64,000 nucleotides of DNA from positions 1,116,001-1,180,000 of the forward strand of contig VZRR01012715.1 in NCBI GenBank assembly GCA_013398015.1, in the 5' to 3' direction. Below the pieces are notes generated by a model. It was not told where the DNA came from and did no database searches. It saw only the letters and a list, made by a program, of their open reading frames with translations. The stretch is from Oreocharis arfaki (lineage: Eukaryota; Chordata; Aves; Passeriformes; Paramythiidae). Position 1 is the stretch's first letter. Each line of letters begins with the position of its first letter. The position numbers and the translations under genes are program-made. Below, one piece after another: positions 52,701 through 64,000 of the stretch.

Positions 52701-54946
52701 AGCTGCTCTTTTTCAATCTCTTAAAAGTCCTTTCATTCCCTAATGATCCTTCCAGCTCTTTTCTGCAAACATTTCGGTTTAAGTTCATCCTTCCTGTACA
52801 TGGATGACTATGCAATTTCCTAAGAGAGATTTCGCCAGTGTTTGGACTTCCCAATTTGCACTGGTAGAGACTGCTGGAGCCTTGGACCCTGATTAGCATT
52901 AGTGATTTCCTATATCCTGCACGAAGTGAGAAGCCCCTATGGACTGCAAAGTAGTGAAGTGTGATGCTACTGTTGGCTTTCGTTGCAAGATAGAAAGTGT
53001 GTCATGTAGTGAAGCAGTTAGAGGCTACAATAACTGGTGTGGTTTTATTTCTGCCTAACTGTTCCTGAATTCCTGAACTTGCAGATTTCTTTGATCAGAC
53101 CTACTTCTGAAAGGGAAGTCGAGCCTCAGGCACAAGGAGACATTATTTGGATACCTACTAGCACTGAAATGATTGAAAGAACCTAAAAGTTGTTGAGCAT
53201 TTGCGTGAATTAGATGTGTTTCCATAGCACTTCCCTCTCCTTGCTACAAGGCCATGTTTGTGTCCCCCTCATTTCCAGCTGGCTGTTGGCAAAGCAGTGG
53301 TTGATTTTACTTTGATAGAAAGCTGGAGGGCTGTCCATTCGAAAGGAAGACCCTATAGACCTGGCTACTATCCACCAGCTACTAGTACAGATGCTGCCTT
53401 GCTGCACACCCTCCTGCACCATGACCCAGACTGCAGCAGCAAAACAATTGCTTCTCTGCAGGTCTGTTACGGAGTAGGAGATGTCGTCTCCAGTAAATCC
53501 TCATGAAGTAAGGATGAACCTGAGCTACATCCCTCCTGCACATCTGTGGGGGCAAGAAATCTCAGAGAGTTTTTATGCAGTTTCCATCTCATCCATTATT
53601 GATAAGGTGTTGTGAGGTCCCATGGATCTGGGAAGGCTGGAATCTGATATAGCTGAGCCACCACTGAGGGTCCTCCTCAGGACTGGAAGAAATGGAAGCA
53701 CATTGGAGACAAAGCCATAGTGGCTATGAACATATTGTGTGGATACGATTCTCATTTTCTGAGGGATTCTCATTTCCTGAGAAAATGCCTCATTTTTCAT
53801 GCCATTGTGAAGGGGAGAAAAAAACCTGTCTTGAGTGTATCTAAGCAGAAGTAGTTGCAATATCTGGTGAAAATTCAGTGGCGTTTACAGTAATGGCAAA
53901 ACTTTTGATTTTCCTGGGGCCAAAATGGCCTTGATGTTAACCATAAGGTATAATATCACAGCTTCTATTTGTCATCCTCTTTGGTAAAGCCAAAAATTCT
54001 GCACATGGCATATTCTTAATGGATTTTAATAGCTGTAATGCAAATATTATCACTGAGAAGGTGAATTATAGCAACGTGTGGCAACTGAGCAGGCGATCTT
54101 CAGCTGCTGAGAATTGCCATGGCTTAGCTGAAATCCCATTTTGTTAGCAAAGAATGTTCCCCACACATTTAGGATATACGAATAGTGAAGGTGTTAGGAA
54201 CTTTAAATGTGTGTGAAGCAACTTAATGACTCACCTCAGTTAAGCGTTGAGAAGCCCCAGTTTCATGTATTGCAGAAGTTCTCCAGAGAAACTGTTAGAG
54301 AAACTGAACAATGTACTCAGGGTGTAAAACACATCAACTTTGAAAGAATTAAAGAGCCTGCTGTATGTTACTGACTATAAGCTCACTCCCAGAAGCAAAG
54401 AAGTAATGCAGAAAAATTACTGGAAACTCCTATTTAAAACATGACACCTTCCAAAATAATTTCTACAGGCAGTAAGAATTAATGCACTGTGAACAAAGCA
54501 GTGTTTTCTCTATAAACCTTTAAAAAGGAAAAAAAGGTTCAGCACAAAAAGTCTGCAGTTAAATCTCTGATGATTTAGACATTTTCTTTTTTAAGTGTTA
54601 ATAATTTATCAAGAGCTAAAAGTGTTTTCAGAAGAGTAACTCCATGCTTACTCATTTTGAAGCAACTTTGGGTTTTTCCTTTTGTTTTCAATTTGTTCTA
54701 GTTGCATTCCTTCTGAGTGGGAAAAATAAACCAAATATTTCTAAGATATAAATAGTTGAGGATGAGATGAGTAATTACGTGAGAAGAAACCAGAGCTGAT
54801 TGGTGATAGATCTAAGTGACATTACAATGAAATCCATTCTTTCCTACTAGCTCAGCATCGAGGAGGTGATGATTTTATGAAACAATGCTCCATAAAAATA
54901 CAATGTATTGTAGAACATTATTATATCTCCCCCTCAAAATAAAAAG

Positions 54947-54965
54947 TAACAACAACAACAACAAA
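54947..54965. repeat. (AAC)n microsatellite
   Basis: About six uninterrupted AAC units. Confidence 0.9.
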
Positions 54966-56211
54966 ATTACCTTTTATTGTACAAAAGACATACAAATTCT
55001 TTTAGGCACTCGGTCATTTCAAGAGTTTTTCCAGGTGTTCTTTCTTCAATTCTGAACCCTAGGAAACCAGCCGGCCCCACACTAAATAGGCCTTACTTTT
55101 CTCCAGCTGTCATGAGCCCTCACTTACCTGCCTGCTTTGGAACCTGCTCCTTCTCAGCAGTAGGAATAGTAGCTGGTAGACACATTTTTCACAGTTTGAC
55201 ACCCTTCTTAGCACACCTCTAATACTTAGGTTTTCCTCCATCCAAGCATAAAAGTACAAAGCAAAAGACCATCAAGGAGCCAAACAGTTTATGCCTCCTA
55301 TGTAATCCAAAGGAAATAATGCTTATATTCCTCTAATAGAATCAGTAAATAGATGTAAATACATGTAAAATGTAAACACATATATTTCTATTATTGAATT
55401 AATTGGTTGCTTAGATAAGTTATGTTAATATCTATTGAAAGAATTATAAATAGACAATTATTGATGTGAAACACATTGGCTCTACATGGTCTTGGCATAT
55501 TCCATTTTTACTTTTACTTTCCTGTAGACAGAGAATCAACGTGTCTATTACAGCGAAATAAAAGAGCCTAAATGAACTGAAAAGAAATGATTAAGGCTCC
55601 TTGATCCTCTTTTGCCATCTACCTGCTTCACATGCTTACATTTTCCTTCAATGTGAAAGATCTGTGCTATTCAAGTGTACATTGTAAGCCACTTTACACC
55701 ATTAATGGAGAGAATATTTTAAAGGTTAAAAATGAAAAAGTGTGTCTGAATTTAAAGAACCAAAGCCAAATGAAGGAAACAACATATCATTGTTATTGGG
55801 GAAGAGAGTCTCACTTCAACTGGTAGGAAAATTAAACTTATTGATAAAACCTGCATGCCCTTCCTCAGTATTGTACAACTGTTTTGTAAAGTTAGGTTCA
55901 GGGAACAGGGGAAGAGCTGATTGTTTATTATTCCTAGATGAGCCATAGATTGCTTGGGGAGCCTTATCTACACTAGTTTTACTGCTACAAGGTTTGACAG
56001 AATTTCCTTAGTGCAGATGAACATGCTTATTCAAGTAGAACTTATTCTAGAAGCTGTGTTATGTATCTCAGCATTTACATATGGGTGTCCACCCAACAGC
56101 CTTTCCTGCATGTAACTATTTTAGTGAAACAGTCCACTTCTAATCAGAACAGTAATAATAGTAAAACTTCTTAAAGTGTATCAGATTTGAATGACCTTTT
56201 GATTCTCAATA

Positions 56212-56293
56212 GTGCTGCAGTGGAAACTCCTCTCTTTTCCTTTTTAGGAAATGTTCATCTAGATTAATTTATCTCATAGAAAGATCATCAGAG
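56212..56293 (+). repeat. Unidentified diverged dispersed repeat, copy B
   Basis: Second copy of the element at 49,681, same orientation and 6.5 kb away. It reads TGCTGCAGTGGAAACTCC, then CCTTTTTAGGAAATGTTC, then ATCTCATAGAAAGATCATCA. Divergence and indels indicate separate old insertions or an old duplication. Confidence 0.5.
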
Positions 56294-59200
56294 GGAAAAA
56301 ATAGATTGTACAGTAGAGGTCTTGCAACCTCAGTTGCACAGCTGATGTGAACGTCAAATGTATTGATACAAATGTCAACGGGAAAAAACAAAATCAAGAC
56401 TGGGAATGCTGGAAGGTTAAATGTAAAAATAGAAATTTTAAGCTCTAAACCAAGCCAAATACTTCAGCTACTTAAAAGCGCTGTTGAAACTATTCAGTAA
56501 CACAGGAGCACCACCTGGGTGAAACAAGCTCATGTTCATTTATACTACCTCCTGTCATTGTAAAAGCATACTGATAGAGAATATACAGACGGAACTAAGT
56601 TCGGAATGATTACCTGCTGAACTTGTAAAGGAAGGATTATGCCTGTCTAGAGAGCTGGTCCCTGGGAAAGCTTGTGCTCACCTTGGATTTCTGCTGGTAA
56701 TGAGGTATCATCTCCTTGCCATTCACAGCAACATTTTCCTTCTTGCCTGAAATGAAGTTGACTGCAAAGGAAAGGAGACAAATAGTAAAGTTACCAACTT
56801 TTGTTGGTAGGAGCAAGTACAGCAGTTAAAAAGAGCCTTGTAAGTGGGTTTCTGCGCTCTATCCCAACAAAGACTTCACAGCTTGTGCTTCTCTTTTTTC
56901 TTGGTAGCAGAAATATTGCATACATGTCAACCAGTCCATCCCACAGCCTCCTTGAAGCAAAATTGGTCTCCATAGCAACAGCCTTTGAGACACAAAGAGG
57001 AAATTTCTCCGTCTGTCTGACCCGGAGGCTCGAACCCTCCCTCTGGAGACCAGCTACCCTCTTTTGTCTCTAGCCTCATTTGTAAAACATTTCAGCCTTG
57101 ATCTGTGTTTATATTGACAAAAAGAATCTGTGTAAAATAAATGAGGAGAGTTCAGCTGTATAAACCTGCTGGCTGCCTCAGCAAGAGCCAGAAGCAACAA
57201 CGCTGAAGACAGAAATCTTCATCGTTTTCCTTTAATGCACAGAGACAAGTAAACTGGCATTATTGCTTGTCTTCAGGTGCTGTCACAAACAAGATGAAGT
57301 AGGTACTTCCACATGGACAGACAGCAAAGGCCACTTACATTCGCTCTTCCATGAAGACCTATAGTTTTATTGGACCTGACTTCAAGACCAGTCCTGAAAA
57401 TATTAGCTATTGATGCTAGGTGACATTTATAAAACACTGCAAGATCAAGGTACCTAGCATATCTGCCTATTACATCCACACCAGCCTACTGCAACATGAA
57501 GAACTAGGTCAATATGCCAGTTCTGCTACTGGCTTTTATGCGGAAAAAGTTACTAGGTCATCGAATTTCCACTTTGTTTTTTTTTTTTTTTCCTTTTGCA
57601 GCTGCAGTGTGAAAAGAGCCTGAGAAAGCAAGTCTAAATCAAAGTAGTCACACTGTCATGCTCTGGGAAAGCCTTTTAAGGAGCAGGGCTGAATCTCACC
57701 TGTATCTATCTGGTTAGCTTCCAGCTGGTAAAAATAAGAAGTAGCACTAAAAGCAGTTGATGCTGCTGCTCATAGAAAAGGTCTAGTCCAAGGAATGCTC
57801 TCAGGGTTAGGGCTCAGTGACCAAGCAGGCTGAAGGTACCTCCTAACGAGGTGTCAGTAGAAGTTTAGAAGCAGGGTCCTAGCTGACGCCTTTTGCTAGG
57901 ATTTCTCTCAGTGTTGAGCTGCCTGCTGCAAACAAATGGGTACTTTAGAAAAGGAATGGCATGATACACTATCTCTAGTTTTGATGATGCATTGCACTGG
58001 CTGGTCTACATGGCAGTGAGGAAGCCAGGTCCAGCGCCGGGCTTGATGGAAAGCTCTTGTGCATATACATGTTTATACTCTGGTTTGCTTTCTGCCCCAC
58101 CAAGTGACTGAAGGAGCCAATGCCTAGGATCAAGTTTGTTTCCCTTGGTGGGAGCACAGCAGTAACATTCAATGTGCTTCTTGTCTCAGTATGCTATTGC
58201 TTCATTGCCTGAGAAGACCAACAGAGCAGTCTAGTTCAGGGACCTGCTTTTACCTCCATTTCTGCCTACATCGTTATTCATGAGGTGGGAACACGAGGGA
58301 GCTTATGCAAATCTTCCACTGTGTAAATCATTCTGGCCCTAAAACTGAATGCTAAAATGCAAATTGTAAACTACAACATCTAAAATTGACATTGAGGCAG
58401 AATTACTGCTCTGCACTAAAACGGTTTTGTTAAGAGTGCAAACAAGCTAGTATTGACCTGAGACACTTTCATCTGTTATTTTAATTGAAGAAAAAGCAAG
58501 CATGCTAATAGTGCTAACAAACATCAGAGCTAAGCAGTTTCATAGGGTGATTATACAGCAGAGTTCTGGAAACCTTCTGTCTACTGCAGCTCCTAGATAT
58601 TAACACAAGCAGCAGACTAAACATTTGTACCCTGTTTGTACTGCCAGCTGACAAATGAAGGTAATTAATGGGCAGCTATAAGGTGGAAGAGTCTGGAAAA
58701 TAGCAAAACTTGTAGTCCTGAAATACATAGTGCTGATGCCAGAATATTGATTTTATTGCATTATTGTTTCTAAGTGGTCTTGCATAGTTTTACATCATAT
58801 ATTGATGTTTAGAGCTTATTATTTTTTCTTATTTCTCTTCTATCTAATTTTCCCTTTGAACATTTATTTCTAACTGGACATTATACAAAACGAAAAATCC
58901 CATATCAGGTGCAGCTGTTCAAGTCAACTGGTAATAGGACTTGACACTTGTCAGGTCTTTCTAAGTTAGGTTTCAATTCTCTTTTTTTGGGTAACATTGA
59001 CTCTGACAGTGGATAATTACAATGAATATACTTAGTGAAATTAAAATCAATGACATCTCTTTCTTTGGTCTTTGGGGAAATTTCCAATAGAGGCAAAAAA
59101 AGGTTTTCTAAGAACTCTTTTGGAAGTGGCCAATACTAAATGAAACTGGAAAGCAAAATATTTATGACTGTATAGCATTTGCATTAATGTGGGATGATTA

Positions 59201-60849
59201 CTTTCTCCAAAATCCATAGTCATGGAAGGTGAGCTAAACGTATTTGGCCTCAACTGTTGAGTTTCTTCCAAATTCACAGCTCTCTGCAGGATGCTTGGGA
59301 CATCTGCTCTTCAGTGGAATCAGGGAACACACTGAAGTCAACTTTGTCAGAAAACGTATGGGTTTTCTGGAAGGCTATCAGCCTATGGCTTGTTAGGGAC
59401 AGAGGATAGTTCGTAGTAAAAAGAGATGATTATAATGGTCTGGCCTGACCTGACCTCCTGCCTATCCTATCTGACAATTTCCATGGTTACTCCAAAAACT
59501 TCAGTAGAAAATATCTTTTTATAAAGACAACCAGTTGAAATTTAAGGAGTGCAAAACATGCTGACTTTTCCATGCCTGTGGTAAACTGCTCCAGTAGTTG
59601 CATACCTCAGTGTTAAAAATGTATTTTATTTCCTGTTGTAAATTTGCTGACTTAAATTTCAACCACTGCATTTTGCTATCCCTGTGCTTTTGTACTAGAA
59701 ACTCTTCAATCTGCCTTTAGCACTGATAAAACCCATTCTGTCTGTGGGGTGGGAAGAAGGATAAGAGCAGAGCTAAAAAGCAACATATTTGCTCTCTCCA
59801 ATTTTCCAAGAAAGGCATAAAAAGATAAGCATTAGTTGCTAAATTTCATCACACCGAAAAGAGCTTTCTGATACTATGCCAATAAGAAGACTTTATTAGA
59901 TTAATCCATATGCAGGTTATAATGCTTTCTCCTGCACAGTGTTTCCCTCATGAGTGATTTTCTGAGTGAATTTCAAGAAAAATATTCACATTCTGGATTA
60001 GAAAATTTACCGGCATTTGTATCAATGCCTTGCCTTGCACAAGGGAAGCTAACATTCCTCTCCACAAGGATGTTTCTTACAACAAAACGTTGGGGATGTG
60101 CGCATCTAGGCACTGTGGCAGGTTCTAGTTTTCATTCACGGAAGAGGCTCAGGCTATATTTCAGCCATTGTAGCACAATGGTAAAATCAGTTCCTAAGTA
60201 TAACAAAAGTAATTCCTGTCCTAGGAGCTTTTTTTTTTTGTCTTATAGAGGAGGAAGTTAATTGTTGGTAGCCCTTGTGAGGAGGGAGAGGCACAGTGAC
60301 GGATGCTTGAGCCAAGTTCCAAAATGCTGGCAGCACTCAGTTGTCACATAGCAGTGACTAAGGGGAAAGGCCTGACAATGTCAGGCTGATATGCCAGGGT
60401 TTCAGAGTTAAAACAATATTCATTGAAATTGAATATATGAAATTCAATAAACTGAGAGGACACTTAATCTCTTCACCTTCTTCCCACTTGTCCTATTGCT
60501 GGCTGCACACCTCCTTTCTTATACCTGCTCTGGCACACTTTGGGCCCTGCTGTGATCTAATTTAACTCACTAGAATGGCACAGAACTATGTAATTTTTCA
60601 TTGTGTGTTTTTCAGGTGGGTTTTTTTGTCATTTTAGCTAATGGAGTTGGCACATAAGAAGAGCTCTGGCAGCACCAGCGTGTTGGTGAGGAGAAGGGAG
60701 GACTCAGGTGAATGCACACCCCGCCCTCGGCAAGAGGAAGCTGTAGATCAGTCTGCTGCGCCTTATGAAGCCATACTCTTCAGTTTTAGTCAGAATGTTA
60801 AAAATACTTGTTAATACCTTGAAATGAAAAGATCTGTCATGATCCAGAA

Positions 60850-61500
60850 GGCAGCAGCGTGGTGGGAGCCCGTAGAACCCGGGTCTGCGCGAAGCAAGGG
60901 GATAAGGAGAGCCAGGGTGTCCCTCAGGGCTCCCGCTCTTTCTGCGAGGGCCCCGTTGTAGCTCTCGCCCCTTCCCGAGGCGAAGCAGAGGCAGCTCCGG
61001 AGCAGCCCCACGCACAGCAGTAAGAATATTGTAATGCTTTGGGGGCTTGGGTGGTTTTTCAAAAATTCTATTGAATTTCCGTTCTCTCCTTCACTTGCTT
61101 TTGAGCGCTGTGTGCCCACACCTCGGTGCGTGGCTGCCGAGGCGCAGCTGCCGCACGGCTGAGGGGGCCGAAGCAACAGGAGCCGCTGTGGCACCCGGGT
61201 GTCCCGGCGGGCTCAGGAGCTCCGGTGTGTCCTGCATGGCACCAGGAGCTCCATCATGTCGTGTGCGGCACGGACAGCCCCTCAGCCCAGCCTCGGGGCT
61301 GTGCAGGAGCCCACTGCCACGGTGCATCCGTGGGTGCAGCCCCAGAGCCCGGCTGAGGTGTGCCAGCGCTGGGAAGCTGTCCTTTATCGTGCGGTAAAAA
61401 GCCAGAATTCCTGTGAAGGCGCACATCGGATCTGTGAATGGACACGTGAGACACGAGCGTCGCTCGGGCCTCATGGGCGGTACAGCTGGCAGCCCTTATA
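60850..61500. promoter_or_regulatory. Orphan CpG island downstream of CDC42EP3
   Basis: CpGs are dense in two lobes (about 60,861-61,020 and 61,105-61,480), with roughly 13 and 31 CpGs by hand count, separated by an AT-richer stretch. Flanks are AT-rich and CpG-poor. It lies about 19 kb past the CDC42EP3 poly(A) site. Overlapping open frames run on both strands, as expected of GC-rich DNA, and none is recognisable. A CACGTG E-box is at 61,443-61,448. It may be the promoter of an unannotated gene or lncRNA, or an intergenic regulatory island. Strand cannot be decided. Confidence 0.6.
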
Positions 61501-64000
61501 TCACACAGGATCTGAGGGGCTGGGGCAGCGGGTCTAGGTTGTAATGATAGATTCCAGCCACATGTAAAGAAACTTTAGGAGTTGATTCAGACTTTAGGCG
61601 GTTATTTTTATCTTATGTTTATCATGTTGACCTGCTGGGTGAAAAAATAGGAGTTAGTACGAGAAACACATAGTTGTAAACATAAATGTCTCCAAAACCT
61701 TCCCTACATGCTATACATGTAGCTATTATAGAAAGACTGTTGGATTGGATAGTGAAAATAGAGATTATTTACACAAATTGCATTGTGGAATTCTGTGTGT
61801 CTTCTTGCTTTTGTTCTGTTGCCATTGCGTGCTTAAATTGGAGACATACATTCCTGGGCATTTTTCATTTCCTCCCTACTCTCTTTTGTGTGCTACTACT
61901 TATTTTGTGTCAGTCTGTTGTTTCCATGAACTTAATTTTTTGAGGTAAAACCCTATATTATCATTCACTCCTACTTGATATTTTCATAAATGACTGGGAA
62001 TATTTAAAACTGTCTATAACCACAATTTTGTTGCAGCAGAGGAAAAATCCTAATTATAATATCCTACATAAATACTTCGATACAGTACAGTAGCTCTAAG
62101 TCATGTGTAAAATGGCCGCTATTCAGCTCTGTGGGTCTAGTGATGAAACAAACCATGAGAATAAAGTTGACTAAAACCAGAAATTAGTGAGAATAGAGTT
62201 CTCATGCCTGTTTAGATGAGAAAAAGATAGGCTGTTATTTGCAGACTTAAGTCTTTACCCTTCCTTGAGTCCTAATCTACTCAGTGCCCTTTGCAGCAGA
62301 GCACTGCTGCTCTCACAGTGCATGTTTCACTAGTATTTGCAAACCACCTCCGTATGTTTTGTAATGATTTTTAAAAGGAGAAATGCCAGACCATCACACT
62401 TGAAATCCAAATCTATCTCTATTAAATGTAAAATGAACATCATAAACCCAGGAGCAGATGGTGAGCAATCAGAGATTAGCTAACATTTATTTTAAACATT
62501 ATTTCAAAGCATTTTTTTTATTTTTTTCTAAGTTGAAGAGTGAGAACATGACTACTTTAGGATGTTTTCTGTGTTCCAAGTAGTGAGAGCACCCTTGTCC
62601 GGACAGATTGTGAAGAAAAAGACCAGGCTGATGGAGAGTCAGGGCTGTCATAGCCCCCTGGGGTGTTGGCAGGCCTGCCTGAACAAGGATCACACAAACT
62701 AGGTTGGGTTGGTATCCATGGGAGCTAAAAATTGGTAATTATTTTCATTTGTTAAGTTCTCATGCTTTAGTGTATGTGATTTCAAGGTTTTCTCTGCAGT
62801 CATGAGGGACATAAACCAGAGGGAAAGGAAGGTAAAAGTGCAGTTAATACAATATAGGAAATCACTCCAGGATTTAGGGCTGGAAGCACCCTTCATATGT
62901 GGAAAGTCTTACAGTTAAAGTTATGAGAGGTGGCAGTGCTGGTGAATGGTCTGTTGAATTCCAAATTTTTTGCAGGAAATTCTGAGCAGATAGTGCTCTT
63001 TAGTTGGCTCTAGTTCTTAGCTATTATTGCTATCACCTAGTCCATAATGTCTATGGTGGAGAAAAGGACCCCAAAGAAATGCAGGTTGTAAATGGCTACT
63101 GTTTCTACAAAATGTTGCTGCAAGAGCATGACCAGTGCACAAAGTCCTGTACATACTTTGGTTTATGGATAGGGGCACAAACCATTTGCTTTGTGGATCC
63201 TTAACCATGGTTTTTTTCAGCCTTTTCCATGTGCTCAGTATCTAGGATTCTTCGTCTTTTTCAGCCTGACATGAGTCTTAATTTACAATTCACTTGACCT
63301 TCTAATTCTTTGGAAACTAGATGGGGCCTTCAATATAGATGTTTTAATGCTGTGCACTTTATATTCATTTTGTGGCTTTAAAAGCCTCAGAAAATGATTT
63401 GGACCTTTTGAATGGTCTCTGATTCCCATCTTAGATTTGTCCGTGTTTTCTTAACACGTTCTGTGAGTGCAGTTTGTAACCAAACTGTGATTTATCTCTT
63501 GTCATTACCAGAGTAAATAAAGAATAAAATTATTTGCAATCTAACTGCTTTGTACACACCTGCAATTAAAAACACAGACACCCCTTGTAATCAAGATAGT
63601 TCCTCAGTTGCAGCTTGTAGGATGTTGGGGAGGAAAGGAGGAAAAGGGTATAGTAGGGCATTTATCTTGTCATGCCTTTCCTGCTTTTGTGCTCTTCTGT
63701 AGGAATCTACTACCCATGCTGGCAGAGATAGCTTTCTGTGCTTGCGAGACAGTGGATCTGACCCAGTATGTCCATTCTTGGACTTAAAAGATTGAGGGTG
63801 TTCTGGCCCTTGACAAGGCATTTTTTCATACCAGGATAAATACTGACCGCACAGTTAAGCTGAGAGAGTTAAGTTTGATTTAGCTTCTTTTGCAAACTGC
63901 TTCTTAAAGGCTTTTCTGCTTGCTCATCTCCACTGGATCTTAAACAGAGACATTGTGTTGCTATGGAAAGTAGTGAGCAAGCAATAACAAATGTTTCCTC
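61501..64000. other. Intergenic DNA to the window end, no gene supported
   Basis: Returns to AT-rich, CpG-poor sequence after the orphan CpG island. Only short unrecognised frames are present. If the orphan island starts a + strand transcript, its body would begin here, but I see no recognisable exon. Confidence 0.5.

Larger units (their letters stand above)
41641..60849. other. Downstream intergenic DNA, no gene supported
   Basis: AT-rich non-coding sequence after the CDC42EP3 poly(A) site. It contains the compound microsatellite, the (AAC)n tract and the two copies of the unidentified repeat listed separately. Frames of 100-118 codons near 43,683, 45,624, 48,606, 49,796 and 59,950 have no recognisable motifs, splice context or CpG promoter. 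A GC-richer patch at about 45,060-45,200 is unexplained. Confidence 0.6.

Noticed and set aside
57024..57070. Possible tRNA T-arm (GGTTCGAGCC on the minus strand)
   Set aside because: The arm does not pair in tRNA register and no acceptor stem, D-arm or A box could be fitted around it.
57672..57681. Perfect SRF CArG box CCTTTTAAGG
   Set aside because: Several such matches are expected by chance in 64 kb, and it lies 16 kb past the gene.

Overview
This looks like vertebrate nuclear DNA, most likely from a bird. Nearly all of it is non-coding. The only protein-coding gene I can support is CDC42EP3 (CDC42 effector protein 3, also called BORG2/CEP3), on the + strand. The bird assignment rests on two short CR1 LINE 3' ends with the ATTCTATG-type terminus typical of birds, on a solo LTR resembling the avian ERVL-type LTRs that read TGTGGTGGTTTAAC in the orientation shown here, and on the sparse repeat content. 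I cannot name the species.

Layout. Positions 1 to about 13,600 are upstream intergenic DNA with no supportable gene. A CpG island starts at about 13,670, with a TATAAAA box at its upstream edge (13,637). It is the best candidate for the CDC42EP3 promoter and non-coding first exon, with a good splice donor at 13,949/13,950 and an alternative at 14,243/14,244. An intron of about 26 kb follows. It carries two CR1 scraps, one solo LTR in antisense orientation, several microsatellites and a few inverted repeats. The coding exon starts after a clean polypyrimidine tract and acceptor (AG at 39,775-39,776). It holds the whole 255-codon reading frame (39,791-40,558) and a 3' UTR of roughly 1.07 kb ending near an AATAAA at 41,606.

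From about 41.6 kb to the end the DNA is again non-coding, apart from an orphan CpG-rich block at about 60,850-61,500. That block could be the start of an unannotated transcript. Two diverged copies of one unidentified dispersed repeat lie at 49,681 and 56,212.

The encoded protein is a Borg-family adaptor. Its CRIB motif binds GTP-loaded CDC42, and its C-terminal GPS-containing segment matches the septin-binding BD3 region. It links CDC42 signalling to septin and actin organisation. I found no operon, phage, CRISPR array, intact mobile element, tRNA or rRNA. I found no convincing undescribed system. The most useful leads are the upstream ORFs in the putative leader, the orphan CpG island, the two long inverted repeats and the shared unidentified repeat.
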